DNA of 64,000 nucleotides from Cryptomeria japonica (GCF_030272615.1 NC_081415.1:376293392-376357391), one strand, 5' to 3'; shown: positions 23,114 to 35,517, counted from the stretch's first letter. The notes: generated from the letters alone by a model not told the origin. Numbers and translations are program-made.

Positions 23114-25351
23114 CACGAAGTTTGTGTATATATGAATTTGTTGATTTATTTAAGAAAATAAAAATTCATTAGTCATGTATTGTTAAATTTATATTGGTTA
23201 CATTTAATTTTGGAACCAAATCTAATAGGGAAGTATCCTTGGAGAAGAGATCAAATATTGTCTGTATTTGAGTCCTTTGAAATAAAACACCATTGCTAAC
23301 GTTATGAAATATATTTTAATAAGACGTTGTATTTCTTTTAAATAAGCATTGTCTTTCGATTTGAATGATTAAGATCTTTCGAGAATTTTAGAAATGGAAA
23401 CTAAAGTATAGGAGAGTATGAAATTTGAATCTAAATTATCTCTGTATATTTTGTTATTACTTCATCGACATGCTAGTAGAATGAATGGAAGTTTGACAAT
23501 GTATCGATTTGGAAAGTTATAAGTTTAAGTTTTGTATTTGCTTTGTTAAAGTGATGGCAAACCTTGATGTATTTGTTTGGACCCTGTCGTGTTGTCATTG
23601 GGACACCTGTTAAGTCTTAGGTCTCTAAATAGGGTACTGTTGGGCAATGGACCTTGTACTTCCTTTTTGCATGCTCTATTGGTTCTGCCTCTACGTGGAA
23701 GTCAATTAGGATTTGGGGATCAAAGTGGTCATTTGTAAATTGGTGGTATCCGCCTAAGTGGCAAAGATGTAAAAGACATGTAATTTATGTATTCCTAACG
23801 ATATTAATTGCCAAAGGGGTCTTGCAGTTGAGCAGACCCGGAGATGTAGCCCTTTAGGGGTGAACTCCGAGATCATATTTGTGTTATGCGATGTTTTAGC
23901 TTCCTATGTTTCATGCTTTAAATTATCATGGATGGTTGTTATATTGTATAAGTGTATGATGGAAAAACTAACGAATTTAATTCTAAGTGCATAAAATTAT
24001 TCATATTGGCAAATGCAGTAATCAGGTTCATGGAAGATTGTAATTAAGATTATGGAAAAAGTATTTTGATAATGTGAATTAAAAGTAGTAATAGTGGAAA
24101 GAATCTTGCTGGGTTACATCATTGGATTAACTTGCTATTAACCATGTAAATTTATCGAATGTGAATGGGTTACAAGTTAGAATTAATGTTATAATTTTAA
24201 AGTTGAAATCTAAAGGATGAACTTCAGTTAGGTGTTTTCCTCTTTATCTCCTTAAATGAGTTTCGCCATGTTAATTATATTCCACTATATTGGATGAATA
24301 TATTTAGTTATTTATGTTGTAATCATAACAAATAATCCTTACCAGATTAATTTGATAATTGGGTGAACTCAACTAGATATCCATATTATAACCCTCATAA
24401 AAAGAATCCCTTATGATTGCTAAAATTGAACTAAAATGGGAAGTATTTGTATAGTTGTTTATATCTCAATCTTAGTAAATGTATATTTCATATTAACTTC
24501 ATTTAACTAAAAGGAGTGACATGCAATAAGATAGTTATATTTTAATCCTAAAGGGAGAACGTCACTACGAACTTATATTTTAATCCTGTAATGATGAATA
24601 CCATCTTGCTAACTATATTCTAATTTAAAAGGATGAACTCATGTGGTCCTAATACATTTTCACCTTAATGAATTTAGCCATCTATTAGCATTATTAAAAC
24701 TTCAATGAATTCTATGGCTACTCACATTTTATTCTCCATAAAAGAACTACAACTCATTAGTTGGCTATGCATGAAATCAAATGAAGGGACCACACTCTAT
24801 TAATTGCAGTTTAATCCTTAATGAATGTATCTCATCTTATTAACCAAACTTTTAATATTTAAGAAAAATATCAAATGTGGGTGGTTATCTTAAAACCAAT
24901 GAATGAACTTTGTTATATTTATCACATTGAACCCTAAGGGAGGCCTCTTAAATTAAATAGGTGTTAATGTGCATTGAGTAGATAACCTCACGATGGCCTC
25001 CTAACCTCCCAAAGTCAATGGACGCTTCCTAAAATTCTAAGAGGTCATATCATTGAACATATATATATATAATCATGTCTTATGCATTATCTCACAATTA
25101 AGATATCCAGATTTAATGGATCAATTAACGCAAGTTGAGCTAGGTGTAAGGTTATGTAATCGCGTTGGGAAACTCCTTAGGTTCATTTAAGCCTTCTGCT
25201 GTGGTATCTAAGTTTTAGATAACTCCTAATTATCTTAATGTTGTAACTTTTCATCAACGCTCCAATTATTATAAAAAAAAAATATTTACACTCTATTCGA
25301 GTGTTTTTAACCTAAACCCTTAGGGGTTTCCTGGCGAGGCATTACAAAGTC

Positions 25352-26660
25352 CTTGACTACAACCTCTTTTGCACTTGGTAAAATACATCCATAATGAATT
25401 CACTCTCCCAATTGGGTTAAAAAGAGCGTCATCCTTCATGAAGAATCACTTTCACCTCGCAAAAGAAGGAAGTATTGCATTCTTATTCTCTTCTTTGTCT
25501 TATTCTAGAAGATGTTATATTTGTCTAAGACAATTCCTCTCAGGGATAGGTGTCTTTTGTAAAAAGATCTCTTCTCCTCTAAGGATCTCCTTTACACATA
25601 CTACAAGATATCCCTTTTCAACTATCTTATCCTTGCTTAAAGAGTGCAAAACTCTCTTGCTTGGATCTATGACATTGTTTACATTTTTGGGGTATCCTCT
25701 TTTGTGATGAAGGTAGGTATCCTTGTTCTACTTTACTTATGACATAAACATTACACTTTTTGAGCAATGGGTCATTCTCGGAACTAGAGCACAGACTCTT
25801 AGAGCGAGATGCCTCCATTTTTCTTTTATGTAAGGTGATTATTCTTGGAACCAGAGCACAGACTCTTAGAGCGAGATGTCACGCTTTTGTACTATACATA
25901 TACAGGTTGTAGCATACTCGGGCATAGACTACTATGAGGTGCTTCTAACCTCCCTTACACACACATGCATGAGGTTGAGTGGAACTAGCGGCATAAGGCT
26001 AGACTTTCTCACTCTCCTCCCTTACATGGATCACCTAGACAGACTCTAGGGGCTAGTTTTCCATGTCCTTTTCCCATGGATCACCTAGACAAGATCTAGG
26101 GGCGAGAAGTCCATTTTTTCTCTCTCACTATTCTTTTCATGGATCACCAATGTGTGTATTCATGCTTTTTTCATTTCTTTTCTTCTCTTTGCATTTTTGT
26201 TTCCATTTACATCCTTCATCTTGTGTTAGAGAACTCTCAAATCCTCACACTCTTTGTTGTGTTGGAATTGAGATTTAGTCCTCTTTCTTACCAAATGATT
26301 CTCCATTAGTTTTTGATCTCATATCTAATCTTCTTGTGAGCATTTGTCATCAATATTCTTTAACAATTCGAAGTGGTAAACATGATACCCTGTTTCAACT
26401 CACTAAAATTAGCAAGCCGAAACAGGGGGGGCATATAGCTACCCTAGAATTTTCATCACCTTCCTTAGTAAGCATTAGGTGATTTTGTGATCTAACGTGT
26501 GTTTTGTAGGGTGCGGTTCCTAACTGTGTACTGCAGATACCGCTGGGGGCTTCGTTCGACAGACTTATGGATATATCCTTTTTCAAATAATGTTTACTTT
26601 CCTGTACTTTAGCTTGCATATGCACGTAGTACTCATATGACCGCTAAAGTGGGGGCTAAA
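25352..26660 (+). other. 3' noncoding region of the non-autonomous element (second part) with polypurine tract
   Basis: No gene. It contains local duplications: a unit with 'agcacagactcttagagcgagatg' (split: agcacagactc, ttagagcgagatg) near 25788 and 25855, and 'catggatcacctagacaga/agatctagggg' near 26025 and 26077. The PPT is AAAGTGGGGGCTAAA, 26646-26660, directly before the 3' LTR. Confidence 0.8.
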
Positions 26661-28285
26661 TGTAGTGTCGTAAATTGTACGCACTTGCTAGGGTGGTACA
26701 ATTTCACACCTAGTTTAGCACCCGCCTTGGCGCATTTTGCATTTTGCATTGCATTTCCCCTTTAGCACTTAATTAATCAAATTAATTAGGTCTAAGGTCT
26801 TATTTCATCATCTTCCAGTTGGGCCCTTTCATTAAAGTGTGCCCCTTTCATTTTATTCCTCCAATACATCATTTAATCAAAAACCCTAATTAGGTCCTAT
26901 TTTGAACTTAGGGGCTTGATTTTGAGGGTCAAAACATCTTGAAATCAGCTGTAACTTCGGGATTCTCTCTAAAATCATCATATCCGACGGCCCTGAAAAT
27001 TTGGTGAAAAGTTGTCGGGACCATGGCACCCAGAGTGCACATGGTCCTAGACATTTTTCCCAAAATTTTAGGAGTGCAATCCAATCATAAAATAAAGCTT
27101 AACCCCAAGAAATTGGTGGGAGATTCAATCTCTAGGTCGGCCAAAAGTTGAAATTAAGACCTAGGGTTTCATATATAAGAGCTCTCTTTCTTCATTTGAA
27201 AGGATCCAGAATTTTGGTTTCAAGGGCCTTCAACATAGTGAAAGAGAAGATCTTTAAAGACTTCAACAACATTCAAACATCCATCCATCAAGCATTCATC
27301 AATTTCATCCATCCATTTAGGGCTTTGAAGACATTGAAGAGCAATAAGGGATTACCAACTGAAGATTGGCTTGTACCCCTCCCTTGGGGTTGGGTATGAT
27401 TTCATGTTGTTTTCATGTCTTGGCATAAGCCTCATTATATCATTTGTATTCATGCTTTAGATCACTTTGCATCTTGATTTGGAGCATTTACATTATCATT
27501 TACAAGCAATTAGGGTTTACTTTCTAGGTTCCTCTAGTTTGCTTACTTTCATTTTAGGATCTTGCACACACACAAAGTCTGCACACACAACTTTTATTAT
27601 ACAACTTGGCTATTCATGGAGGTGGAAATCACCAAAGCGGGGGTTTGACTAAGGCAAAACCCTATATAGCCGCCCAACACACCTTTTCAGATATAAGTGT
27701 AGATTTCCGAATTCGAAGGACGCCGCAAGTTGCAGATCCGACGGAAGCGGACCGAGACAGAACTTCACACCAAATTCCAACCTAGAAAGCTAGGATAGGG
27801 GCATGGGGCACCCTGGTCCTACCAGGACAGGGGCACTGGGCACCCTGGTCCCTGGGACAGGGGCGTTGGGCGCCCTGGTCCTTGTCCGTTTCAGTGAATT
27901 TTAGCAGTTTCAGAGGTAGCAGCTTCAGTATTTCAGGCTTCTGGCTTCAGCAACAGATCTTGCAGAATCAAATCCATTCAAGGTACACATTTACATTTCT
28001 CCTCTTATCCTTACAATTATTCATCATTAAATCTCAATTCTACAATCTTGTGCTCAAAGTTACTAGTTCATACTTACACTTTAGGGTCAATAGTTGAACT
28101 TGCATCATTCTATCTATCATTTGCAACAAAGGAATAGAAATCCTAATAGGTAGCCCGTGGCTCTCTCTTCCACAAAAAGAAGTAGCTAATTGTGTGATAC
28201 CTCTAGGCTCTTTTGTATTCCACAAGTGTGTGATTGAAAGTGAGATTAGGGCATGTTTGCTTAGTGTCACTTTTTCCCCTACACA
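26661..28285 (+). repeat. 3' LTR of the non-autonomous element
   Basis: Starts TGTAGTGTCGTAAATTG and ends tttttcccctacaca. It matches 15060-16682 along its length with few differences. Confidence 0.93.
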
Positions 28286-28290
28286 CCAAT

Positions 28291-28626
28291 TATCAAGTTT
28301 CTCTACATCTAGTTCTCCATTATAAGTTGGAAATTAAAATTTAACAAAGATGTATTACATTAAGGTTGTACATTTTGTTTCTTCTTTGAAGATGAAGAAG
28401 ATGAAGAAGATGAAGAAGATGGGGTTGGAGGTTCAAGAGGGTTACCACCACCTCCTACTCCTTTACCTTTGTCATAATTTGAAGAGGATTCACCTTTATC
28501 CTTATTCTTTCTATCCTTGTATAGCTCTTCCAACATTATCTTCATGTCTAGGAGCATTTTGCAAAATATTTCTTCATTCTCAAAGATTTCAGTACTAGGA
28601 ATTTTTCCTTCTTTCAGTTGTTCCAT
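28291..28626 (-). pseudogene. Gypsy A gag N-terminus
   Basis: On the minus strand an ATG at 28626 opens a frame with a charged N-terminus (MEQLKEGKIPSTEIFENEE), an amphipathic helix (MLLDMKIMLEELYKDRK), a Gly-rich stretch and a serine run followed by KKK. A frameshift near 28340 leads into a segment ending VEKLD at the insertion boundary, completed as NWIKK on the far side at 15054. This is the usual start of a Ty3/gypsy gag. The ATG lies about 120 nt downstream of the PBS. Confidence 0.7.
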
Positions 28627-28748
28627 GGTTTGTCTTCAAGTAACTCACCTCAATCTGATCTCTAGATTAATTTTCTTAAGTGCACCTTCTCCTCGCTTTA
28701 GTTTCAATGTGGTTAATATCCACCACTTGCAATTTTTCCTATTAAATT

Positions 28749-28760
28749 GCTATGATACCA
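28749..28760 (-). other. Gypsy A primer-binding site (initiator Met type)
   Basis: Minus strand TGGTATCATAGC, one base from the standard TGGTATCAGAGC, three bases after a likely LTR end (...tagatca). Confidence 0.65.
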
Positions 28761-28763
28761 ACT

Positions 28764-29087
28764 TGATCTAAAATTAAGGCTTAAAATTTAAATTATGCTC
28801 AACTCAGATATATAAGCTCTCAGTCAATAGGATTGCAATGCTATGTTAATTTGTAGTTGAAATTGCAAAACTAGGCACACTTATTTAGCTCCACAACTTA
28901 ATGAGACTTAAATTAATTACTTTAATTTCATAATGAAAAACTCAAAGAATAAATTAAAATACTAAAAAGAATAAGAGAAAACAAAGAGACAATAACAGGT
29001 TTGTTAACAGAGTTCACTCATGTGTTCAAGCTACATCTTTTGGTCATGCTTTCATTAATGATAACAAGCATAAGATTGATAGTTTAT
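28764..29087 (-). repeat. Partial gypsy A 5' LTR
   Basis: Inferred from position: on the minus strand this sequence ends in CA just before the PBS. No second copy lies in the window and the outer end is lost at, or continues into, the tandem array that starts at about 29088. Confidence 0.5.
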
Positions 29088-32000
29088 AAGCCATGAGCTT
29101 CAAGATGATATCTTGAAGCTTATCACATTCTTGAAACCTCATTTTTAAGCTTGTGCTTCCAAGAAGTCATCTTTGAAACTTAAAAATGAGGATTTAGATA
29201 CACGACAAGCTAAAAATGAGTTTTTGGAAATATGCCAAGCATAAAAATGAGCGTTTGGAATCCATAAGCTTCAAGATGAGATCTCGAAGCTTAGTGTGTT
29301 CCCAAAACCCTAATTTTAAGCTTGTGTATCCAAGAACTCATATTTTAAGCTTAAAAATGAGGGTTTAAAAAAATGACAACCTTAAAAATGATATTTTAGA
29401 ATCCACAAACATCAAGATGAGATATTGAAGCACATTGTATTCTTGAGACCTCATTTTTAAGCTTGTCCTTCCAAGCCCTCATTTTTGAAGCTTACAAATG
29501 ACTCCTTCGAAACAAGACAAACTTAAAATTAAGAGTTTGGAAGCCACAAGCTTTAAGATGAGATATTGAAGCTCATTATGTTCCCTAAACCTCATTTTTA
29601 AGTTTTTGCTTCCAAGTTTTCATCTTTGAAGATTAAAATTGAGGGTTTGTAAACACAAAAATCTAAATAATGAGAGCCTAAAAGCTATGAGCTTCAAGAT
29701 AAGATCTTGAAGCTCATCATGTTCCCAAAACCTCATTTTTAAGCTTGTGCTTCCAAACCGTCATCTTTGAAGCTTAAAAATGAGGGTTTGGAAACATGAC
29801 AAGCTTAAAGATGAAAGCTTGGAAGCCACAAGCTTCAAGATGAGATCTTGAAGCTAATAATGCTCCTAGAACCTTTTTTTTAAGCTTGTTCTTCTAAGTC
29901 CTCATGTTTGAAGCTTAAAAATGAGGCTCTAAAAACATGAAAAGCTTAAAAAGGAGAGTTTGGAAGCAACGAGCTTCAAGATGAGATGTTGGAGCTCATA
30001 GTGTTCCCAAAACCAAAATTTTAAGCATGTGCACTGAAGCCCTCATCCTTAAAGCTTAAGAATGAGCGTTTGGAAACTTGAAAATCTCAAAAATGATAGT
30101 TTGGAAGCCATGAGTTTCAAGATGGTATCTATAAGTTCATCATGTTCCCACTCATTTGTAAGCTTGTGCTTCCAATTCATCATCCTTGAAGCTTAAATAT
30201 GAAGGTTTGGAAACATGCCAAGCTTAGAAATAAGAGTTTGGAAGCCATTAGCTCCATAAACCTCATTTTTAAGCTTGTGCTTTTAAACCCTCATCTTTGA
30301 AGATTAAAAATTAGGGCTTGGAAACATGACAAGCTAAAAACTGAGAGCTTGGAAACACAACACGCTTAAGAATGAGAGTTTGGAAGCCATAATCTTCAAG
30401 ATGAGATCTTAAAGCTTATTGTGTTCCCAAAAACTTATTTTTAAGCTTGTCCTTCCAAGCCCTCATTTTTGAAGTTTAAAAATGAGGGCTTGGACATAAG
30501 GAAAGCTTAAAAATGAGTGATTGAAAGACATGTGGATTATGATGGGATCTTGAAGCTCATCATGTTTCCAAAACCTCAATTTTAAGCTTCTAATTCTAGG
30601 CCCTCATTTTTGGAGCGAAAAAATGAGGGTTTGGAAGCACAACAAGCTAAAAAATGAGGGTTTGGATGCCACAAGCTTCAATATGAGATCTTGAATCTTA
30701 TTGTGTGCCCAAAACCTTATTTTTGAGCTTGTGCTTCCAGAAAATCATCTTTGAAGCTTCAAAATGAGGGTTTGGAAACACAACAAGCTGAAAAATAAGA
30801 GTGTGGAAGCCACGAACTTCAAGATAAGATTTTGAAGCTCATAATGTTCCCAAAAACTCATTTTTAAGATTATTCTTCCAATCCCTCATTTTTGAATTTT
30901 TAAAATAATGGTTTAGAAACACAAAAGAGATCAAAAATGATAGTTTGGAATCCATGAGTTTTAAGATGATATTTTGAAGCTTATCGTGCTCTCAAAACTT
31001 TATTTGTAAGCTTGTCCTTCCAAGTCATCATTTTTGAAGCTTAAATATGAGGGTTTGCAAACACAACAAGTTTAGAAATTAGAGTTTGGAAGCCAATAGC
31101 TTCAAGATGAGATATTGAAGCTCATCGTGTTCCCAAAACTTCATTTTTAAGTGTCTCTTCCAAGCCCTCATCTTTGAAGCTTAAAAATGAGATCTTGGAA
31201 ACATGACAAACTTAAAAATGAGAGTTTGGAAGCCACGAGATTCAAGATGAGATCTTGAATCTCATTGTGTTCCCAGCATATTATTTTTATGCTTGCCCTT
31301 CCAAGCCCTCCACTTTGAAGATTAAAAATGAGGGTTTGGAAACACAACAAGCCTATAAATAAGAGTTTGGAAGCCATGAGATTCAAGATGAGATCTTGAA
31401 GCTCATTGTGTTCCCTAAAACTCAATTTTAAGCTTGTTCTTCTAAGCCCTCATTTTTTAAATCTTAAAAATAAGAATTTGGAAACATGACAAGCTTAAAA
31501 ATGGGATTTTGGAAGCCACGAGATTCAAGATAAGATCTTGAAGCTCATCGTGTTTCCAAAATGTCATTTCTAAGCTTGGTCTCCCAAGCACTCATTTTTT
31601 AATGTTAAAAATGAGGATTTGCAAACACGACAAGCTTAAAAATAATAGTTTTAAAGCTACAAGCTTTAAGATGAGATATTGAAACTCATCATCTTCTCAA
31701 AACCTCATTTTTAGGTTTGTTCTTCCAAGCTGTCATATTTGAAGCTTAACAATGAGGGTTTGGAAACACGACAATGTCCAAAATGAGAGTTTGAAAGCCA
31801 TGATCTTCAAGATGAGATCTTGGAGCTCATCATGTTCTCAAAACCTCATTTTTAAGATTGTTCTTCCAAGCCCTCATCTTCGAAGCTTAAAAAAGAGGGG
31901 TTCGAAACACAAGAAGCTTAAAAATGAGAGTTTTAAAGCCACAAGCTTCAAGATGAGATCTTGAAGCTCATTGTGTTCCTAAGACCTCATTTTTAAGCTT

Positions 32001-32158
32001 GTACTTGAAATCCCTCATCTTTGAAGCTTAGAAATGACTTTTTGCAAACACAACAAGATTAAAAATTAGTGTTTGGAAGCCAAGATATTTAACATGAGAT
32101 CGTGAAGCTCATCGTGTTTCCAAAACCTCTTTTTTACACTTATGCTTCCAAGCCCTCA
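29088..32158. repeat. Satellite-like array of about 22 tandem copies of a ~140-bp monomer
   Basis: The word gatgagatcttgaagctc (or a close variant) recurs at about 29278, 29417, 29557, 29698, 29839, 29979, 30121, 30401, 30541, 30682, 30824, 30964, 31108, 31246, 31387, 31528, 31669, 31811, 31951 and 32093, giving a period of 139-142 bp. One copy near 30256 is shortened. Each monomer holds two dyads: CTTCAAGAT-n3-ATCTTGAAG, and an outer pair CTCATTTTTAAGCTT ... AAGCTTAAAAATGAG around a ~35-bp loop. Copies differ by many point changes. Short frames inside are by-products. Confidence 0.95.
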
Positions 32159-33767
32159 ATGAAACCACATCCATATCATAGAAACACACCATCTTTTTGG
32201 GGTCTATGTTCAATAATATCTTCAAACCTTTGTTTCCTAATCAGCCTAACCTCTTTTCCATTAACAAGGATAGTTGTGTATGACAATCCAACTACACATT
32301 TTTTCCTATAGGTGCAGTCCACTATCTAGATAACAACATCCCATAATTAGGAGCTATGTCTGCAATTGTTATGTCCATGCTATATGTAGCTTTAGGGTAA
32401 GAGGCTAAGTTATTTTATACATCCTTCATGACTCCTATCATTGGGATGGACTTATTATCTATGGCATAACATTTTCCATATGGGTTATCAACCCACAATC
32501 TTAATTCTCTCATTACTGCCATGGGCATTATATTAATGGCAGGCCCTGAATCAATCATACAGTATTTTCATTAACTTATTATTGATTAACAAGGTTGTGT
32601 AAAAGGGGTCAATTTGTGAAAGAGACTTAGTGATGGTGGTTCTTAAATGTACCTTAGGGGTTTTCATCATTTCTAATTGAACATCATTGACATGCTTATT
32701 CTCTTTACCCTAATTTTGTAACTGTTTAGGATGTGAACCTGACTTAGTTGAGACAATTAACAACACTTGGACACTACACTATTTCTATAATCTATTTTCA
32801 CCATCTCTAATAATGGTACAAAAAATTTAATCTAAGATAATGTTTGAGAAAAATCAAATGTAGTAGCATTTAAAACAAAGTGTGTATTTAAAGGTTTTCT
32901 TACCTCCCCTTTGAGTCTGTCTTCCTTATTAGCAATTTATTGTGGCTTGGTGGGAGTTTTTATAGGATCTTTTCTCTCTGCTTTGTCATCTTTTGATGTG
33001 TTCTTCAATACATATTGCTAGTTTTTATAATACTTGGGATCCTTTCCCTTATCTTTAGGCTTCTAGACTATTGTTTGTGGTTTGTTTATGTTCTGATTTT
33101 CTTTGATGAACCTGGGCTGTCCATGATCTGCATTCATAGTCCTATTCCTTAATTGATAGTTGCTCCTTGCTTGAGAAACTCCTGCAACTATAAGAGATTT
33201 TATTTATTCTTTAGTACGTCTTCTTAAGTTAACATTATTTTGCTTATTTTTAGCCATGTTTATAGTGCCATCTTTATGGGTCTCATCCTCATCATTTAGG
33301 AATATTTTTTTCTCACTTGTTGAATCAAATAATTTGTGGGTATTGATATCAATGTCCTCTGCATTATCATCTAATGACTCATATGCATTCTTAGCAGCAT
33401 ATGGTTGGATTGAAAGCATATTAATGGTGTGATCAAAATCATAGTTACCATAATCTTGTTAATCCAAAGACTCCTCTAAATCTTGAATGGATTAAGCAAC
33501 CACACAATGTATAGTAGAGTGAGGGAGGCTACATGTTACACATCAAGGGTTGTCATCAACCAAATTTGCACTGGGTCTCTTCAGGGGATCCATATTTCCC
33601 TTGCTTGACTGTCCCTTGGGGTTATTATTGTTGTTACTAAGTGGTTTTCTATCTCTCTAATTAGTGTTTTATGGAATGTCATGCAATTGTGGCCTATCAT
33701 TCCTCTAAAAACTCATCCTGTCATGAGGAAGTCCCTTTACATTGTTTGCAACTTTATAACTAAGGTC
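32159..33767 (-). pseudogene. Gypsy B: Ty3/gypsy gag C-terminal part and aspartic protease
   Basis: Minus-strand coding sequence continuing from 62284-62544 across the Athila-like insertion. It shows a gag/linker region (DLSYKVANNVKGLPHDRM at the insertion edge, an Asn-rich patch, VTCSLPHSTIHCVVA near 33520, ESLDDNAEDIDIN near 33360), then a protease with DSG (IDSGPAINIMPMAVM, near 32550) and its downstream signature (YGKCYAIDN ... IADIAPNYGMLLSR). Protease matures the gag-pol polyprotein. Many stops. The copy stops abruptly at the satellite array, so RT and integrase are missing. It differs clearly from gypsy A and from the Tat and Athila-like elements. Confidence 0.75.
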
Positions 33768-33772
33768 CTTTG

Positions 33773-34974
33773 TGTTCAACCCAACAATAAGAATAATAAC
33801 TCTAGTTGAAGTCTCAACCCGAAGTTTGGACATTCACTTTGTGAAGTTACTATTTTCATAGCTGGTGTTCATTTGATTGTCAACCTAGGGACGTAATACT
33901 TGAAATGGGTCTACACTATATATGCACTAAGTTCATGCGAAAGCTACCCTGCATTACTACAGCAACTAACATGTATGCGGGAAAGGTAAGCAAGAATTGA
34001 AACTATTGAAAGGCTACAAGAAAACTTCTGAATTAACATAAATTCATTCAAGAAATACTGGCTAAGTTCAATGCTGCCAAACAAGAATTATTTTGTTTTG
34101 GTTTGGCTATAGGAACAATCAATGCAAGAACGTCTACTGCAGCTAAAGAAGATAACTAATTTTAACAAAGGCACAGGAACACTCACCAAGTGGTCCCCCT
34201 TGGATGAGTTCTTCTAGGCTTCCAAAACACTTCTAAGTGTTCAGAATAACATATCTTTATTCATGGTTCATCAAAAGTCATTACATGATTCAGAATCAAA
34301 AGAAACTCAAAACACTTGTAACTTTATTTCTAGAATCCTCTGCTCTATTTCTTCTCTTTTCTTTCTAACCTACGAAAAGAGATAAAGACCTTTATTTAAA
34401 AGAAAACAACTACTTCCTACAACATAGATCATGCCGATGAGAAGAGGCAGATAATTATTCAAGAAAGGAAACAACTAGAGTTAAGCCACTAATAATGTGG
34501 ATCTAAAATGAACCACATTCATAACATATCATGGAGGTATTTACAACACTAATTACCACTTGAGTAAGACATCAGTAAGTATATGCACTTACTTTTCCTT
34601 TGTCATTCCTTACGCTCATCAACATTTCTACCGATTCAATCTTTCAGTCACCTTCTTGAATATCTCTTTCTGCAATTGGCGTGACAGGAGAGCCTGCAAT
34701 TCAAAAGAAAGAACATACAGATCTATTTTAATTAATCAAAACATCTATTATTTTCACACATGATATTTCCTAAGACAATCTACATAGCAACATGAATGAA
34801 TAACATTGCTGAAGGAATAAACTGGCAAAGACAAAACATGTTTTAATAGGTTCAGGCTAACATCTAAAATATATATAGTCAACTTTTGATACATCATTAC
34901 TATCATGTAAATCAAAATATGAGAAAAACTTAAGAGTTCCGGGGATAAAAATATGCTAATGTCTCAACTCATCA
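33773..34974 (-). repeat. 3' LTR of the Athila-like element
   Basis: On the minus strand it starts TGATGAGTTGAGACATT and ends ...GGGTTGAACA. It matches 61042-62278. The other copy carries a few small extra segments (for example near 61965). Confidence 0.92.
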
Positions 34975-34985
34975 TGCCCCCCAAC
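34975..34985 (-). other. Polypurine tract of the Athila-like element
   Basis: Minus strand GTTGGGGGGCA directly before the 3' LTR. The stop codon of the third ORF (TAA) immediately precedes it. Confidence 0.75.
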
Positions 34986-35512
34986 TTAAGGTCTTGTTGA
35001 TCCTCCAGCAAGAGGAAAATTTTGGATTCTGGCACTAACTCTTAAGTCACCAATGGTTCCTTGACCTGTTCCTCCTGAAGCTAAATTCCAATAAAACCCC
35101 TTCATCTTTTCTAGCCTGGACCATCTGGCCTCTTCTGGAATTGCTTCATAGGGCTTATCTATAACCTTACATCCCAACAATGGGCACATAAGGATAGGGG
35201 GCTGAAAGATCAAAGGTAACCAATTATGGTTTTTCATCCTACCTAGTTGGATATATTTAGGGGCTCTTTGTATAGCTGCTTGAAAATTTGGCAGTGAATG
35301 AGGTTCACCCTGTTTCAATTCCTTTGGAAAATTATTCCAATGCTGAGTTAGGTAGTCAATTGCAGCTGCACTTTCATTCTGAATTAAATGTTCATATGCT
35401 TGGAATACTTCTTCCCTCATTGGCAACACTTGATTCCTTACATTTGGCCTTACCAATAGCTTTTGTCATTCATAATAAAGAACTCTTGGCTCTTTTGCTT
35501 CCTTCCTCAGTG
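34986..35512 (-). pseudogene. C-terminal part of the third ORF of the Athila-like element
   Basis: Continues the frame of 53076-54804 across the Tat insertion: the codons on both sides join in frame when the gtaat duplication is counted once, with a stop (TGA) a few codons inside. The segment of about 156 codons after it is open (LVRPNVRNQVLPMREEVF ... FPLAGGSTRP). It is soluble in character (mixed charged and aromatic residues, no membrane segment). It ends at a TAA that abuts the PPT, leaving essentially no 3' UTR. I do not recognise a domain. Confidence 0.65.
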
Positions 35513-35517
35513 GTAAT

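Larger units (their letters stand above)
20789..25346. mobile_element. 4.56-kb LTR-like insertion with TG...CA ends and TSD aagtc (probable very long solo LTR)
   Basis: Starts TGTAATGCCCC and ends GAGGCATTACA, so the outer 9 bases are inverted repeats (TGTAATGCC / GGCATTACA). Perfect duplications aagtc flank it (20784-20788, 25347-25351). No coding region for RT, integrase or transposase is visible, and I see no internal pair of direct terminal repeats. TG...CA ends with a 5-bp duplication point to integrase-mediated insertion. TGTAATGCC-type starts are common in long gypsy LTRs, so a solo LTR is the simplest reading. A non-coding LARD-like unit is the alternative. It holds two AT microsatellites and a GC-rich minisatellite. 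Confidence 0.8.
15060..28285 (+). mobile_element. Non-autonomous Tat-like LTR retrotransposon, TSD ccaat
   Basis: LTRs 15060-16682 and 26661-28285 are nearly identical by eye. They have TG...CA ends and perfect duplications ccaat (15055-15059, 28286-28290). A PBS follows the 5' LTR and a PPT precedes the 3' LTR. Inside there is one long frame (17017-20208) with a Tat-type protease and G-patch-like segment but no RT, RNase H or integrase. Subtracting the 4.56-kb insertion at 20789-25346 leaves about 8.7 kb. It must depend on proteins from another element. It lies inside gypsy A gag. Confidence 0.93.

Noticed and set aside
20789-25346. DNA transposon with terminal inverted repeats
   Set aside because: The inverted ends are only 9 bp, the ends are TG/CA with a 5-bp duplication, and there is no transposase. 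LTR-type integration fits better.
29088-32158. CRISPR-like array of repeats
   Set aside because: The whole 140-bp unit repeats with no unique spacers, the context is plant retrotransposons, and there are no cas genes. It is a tandem satellite.
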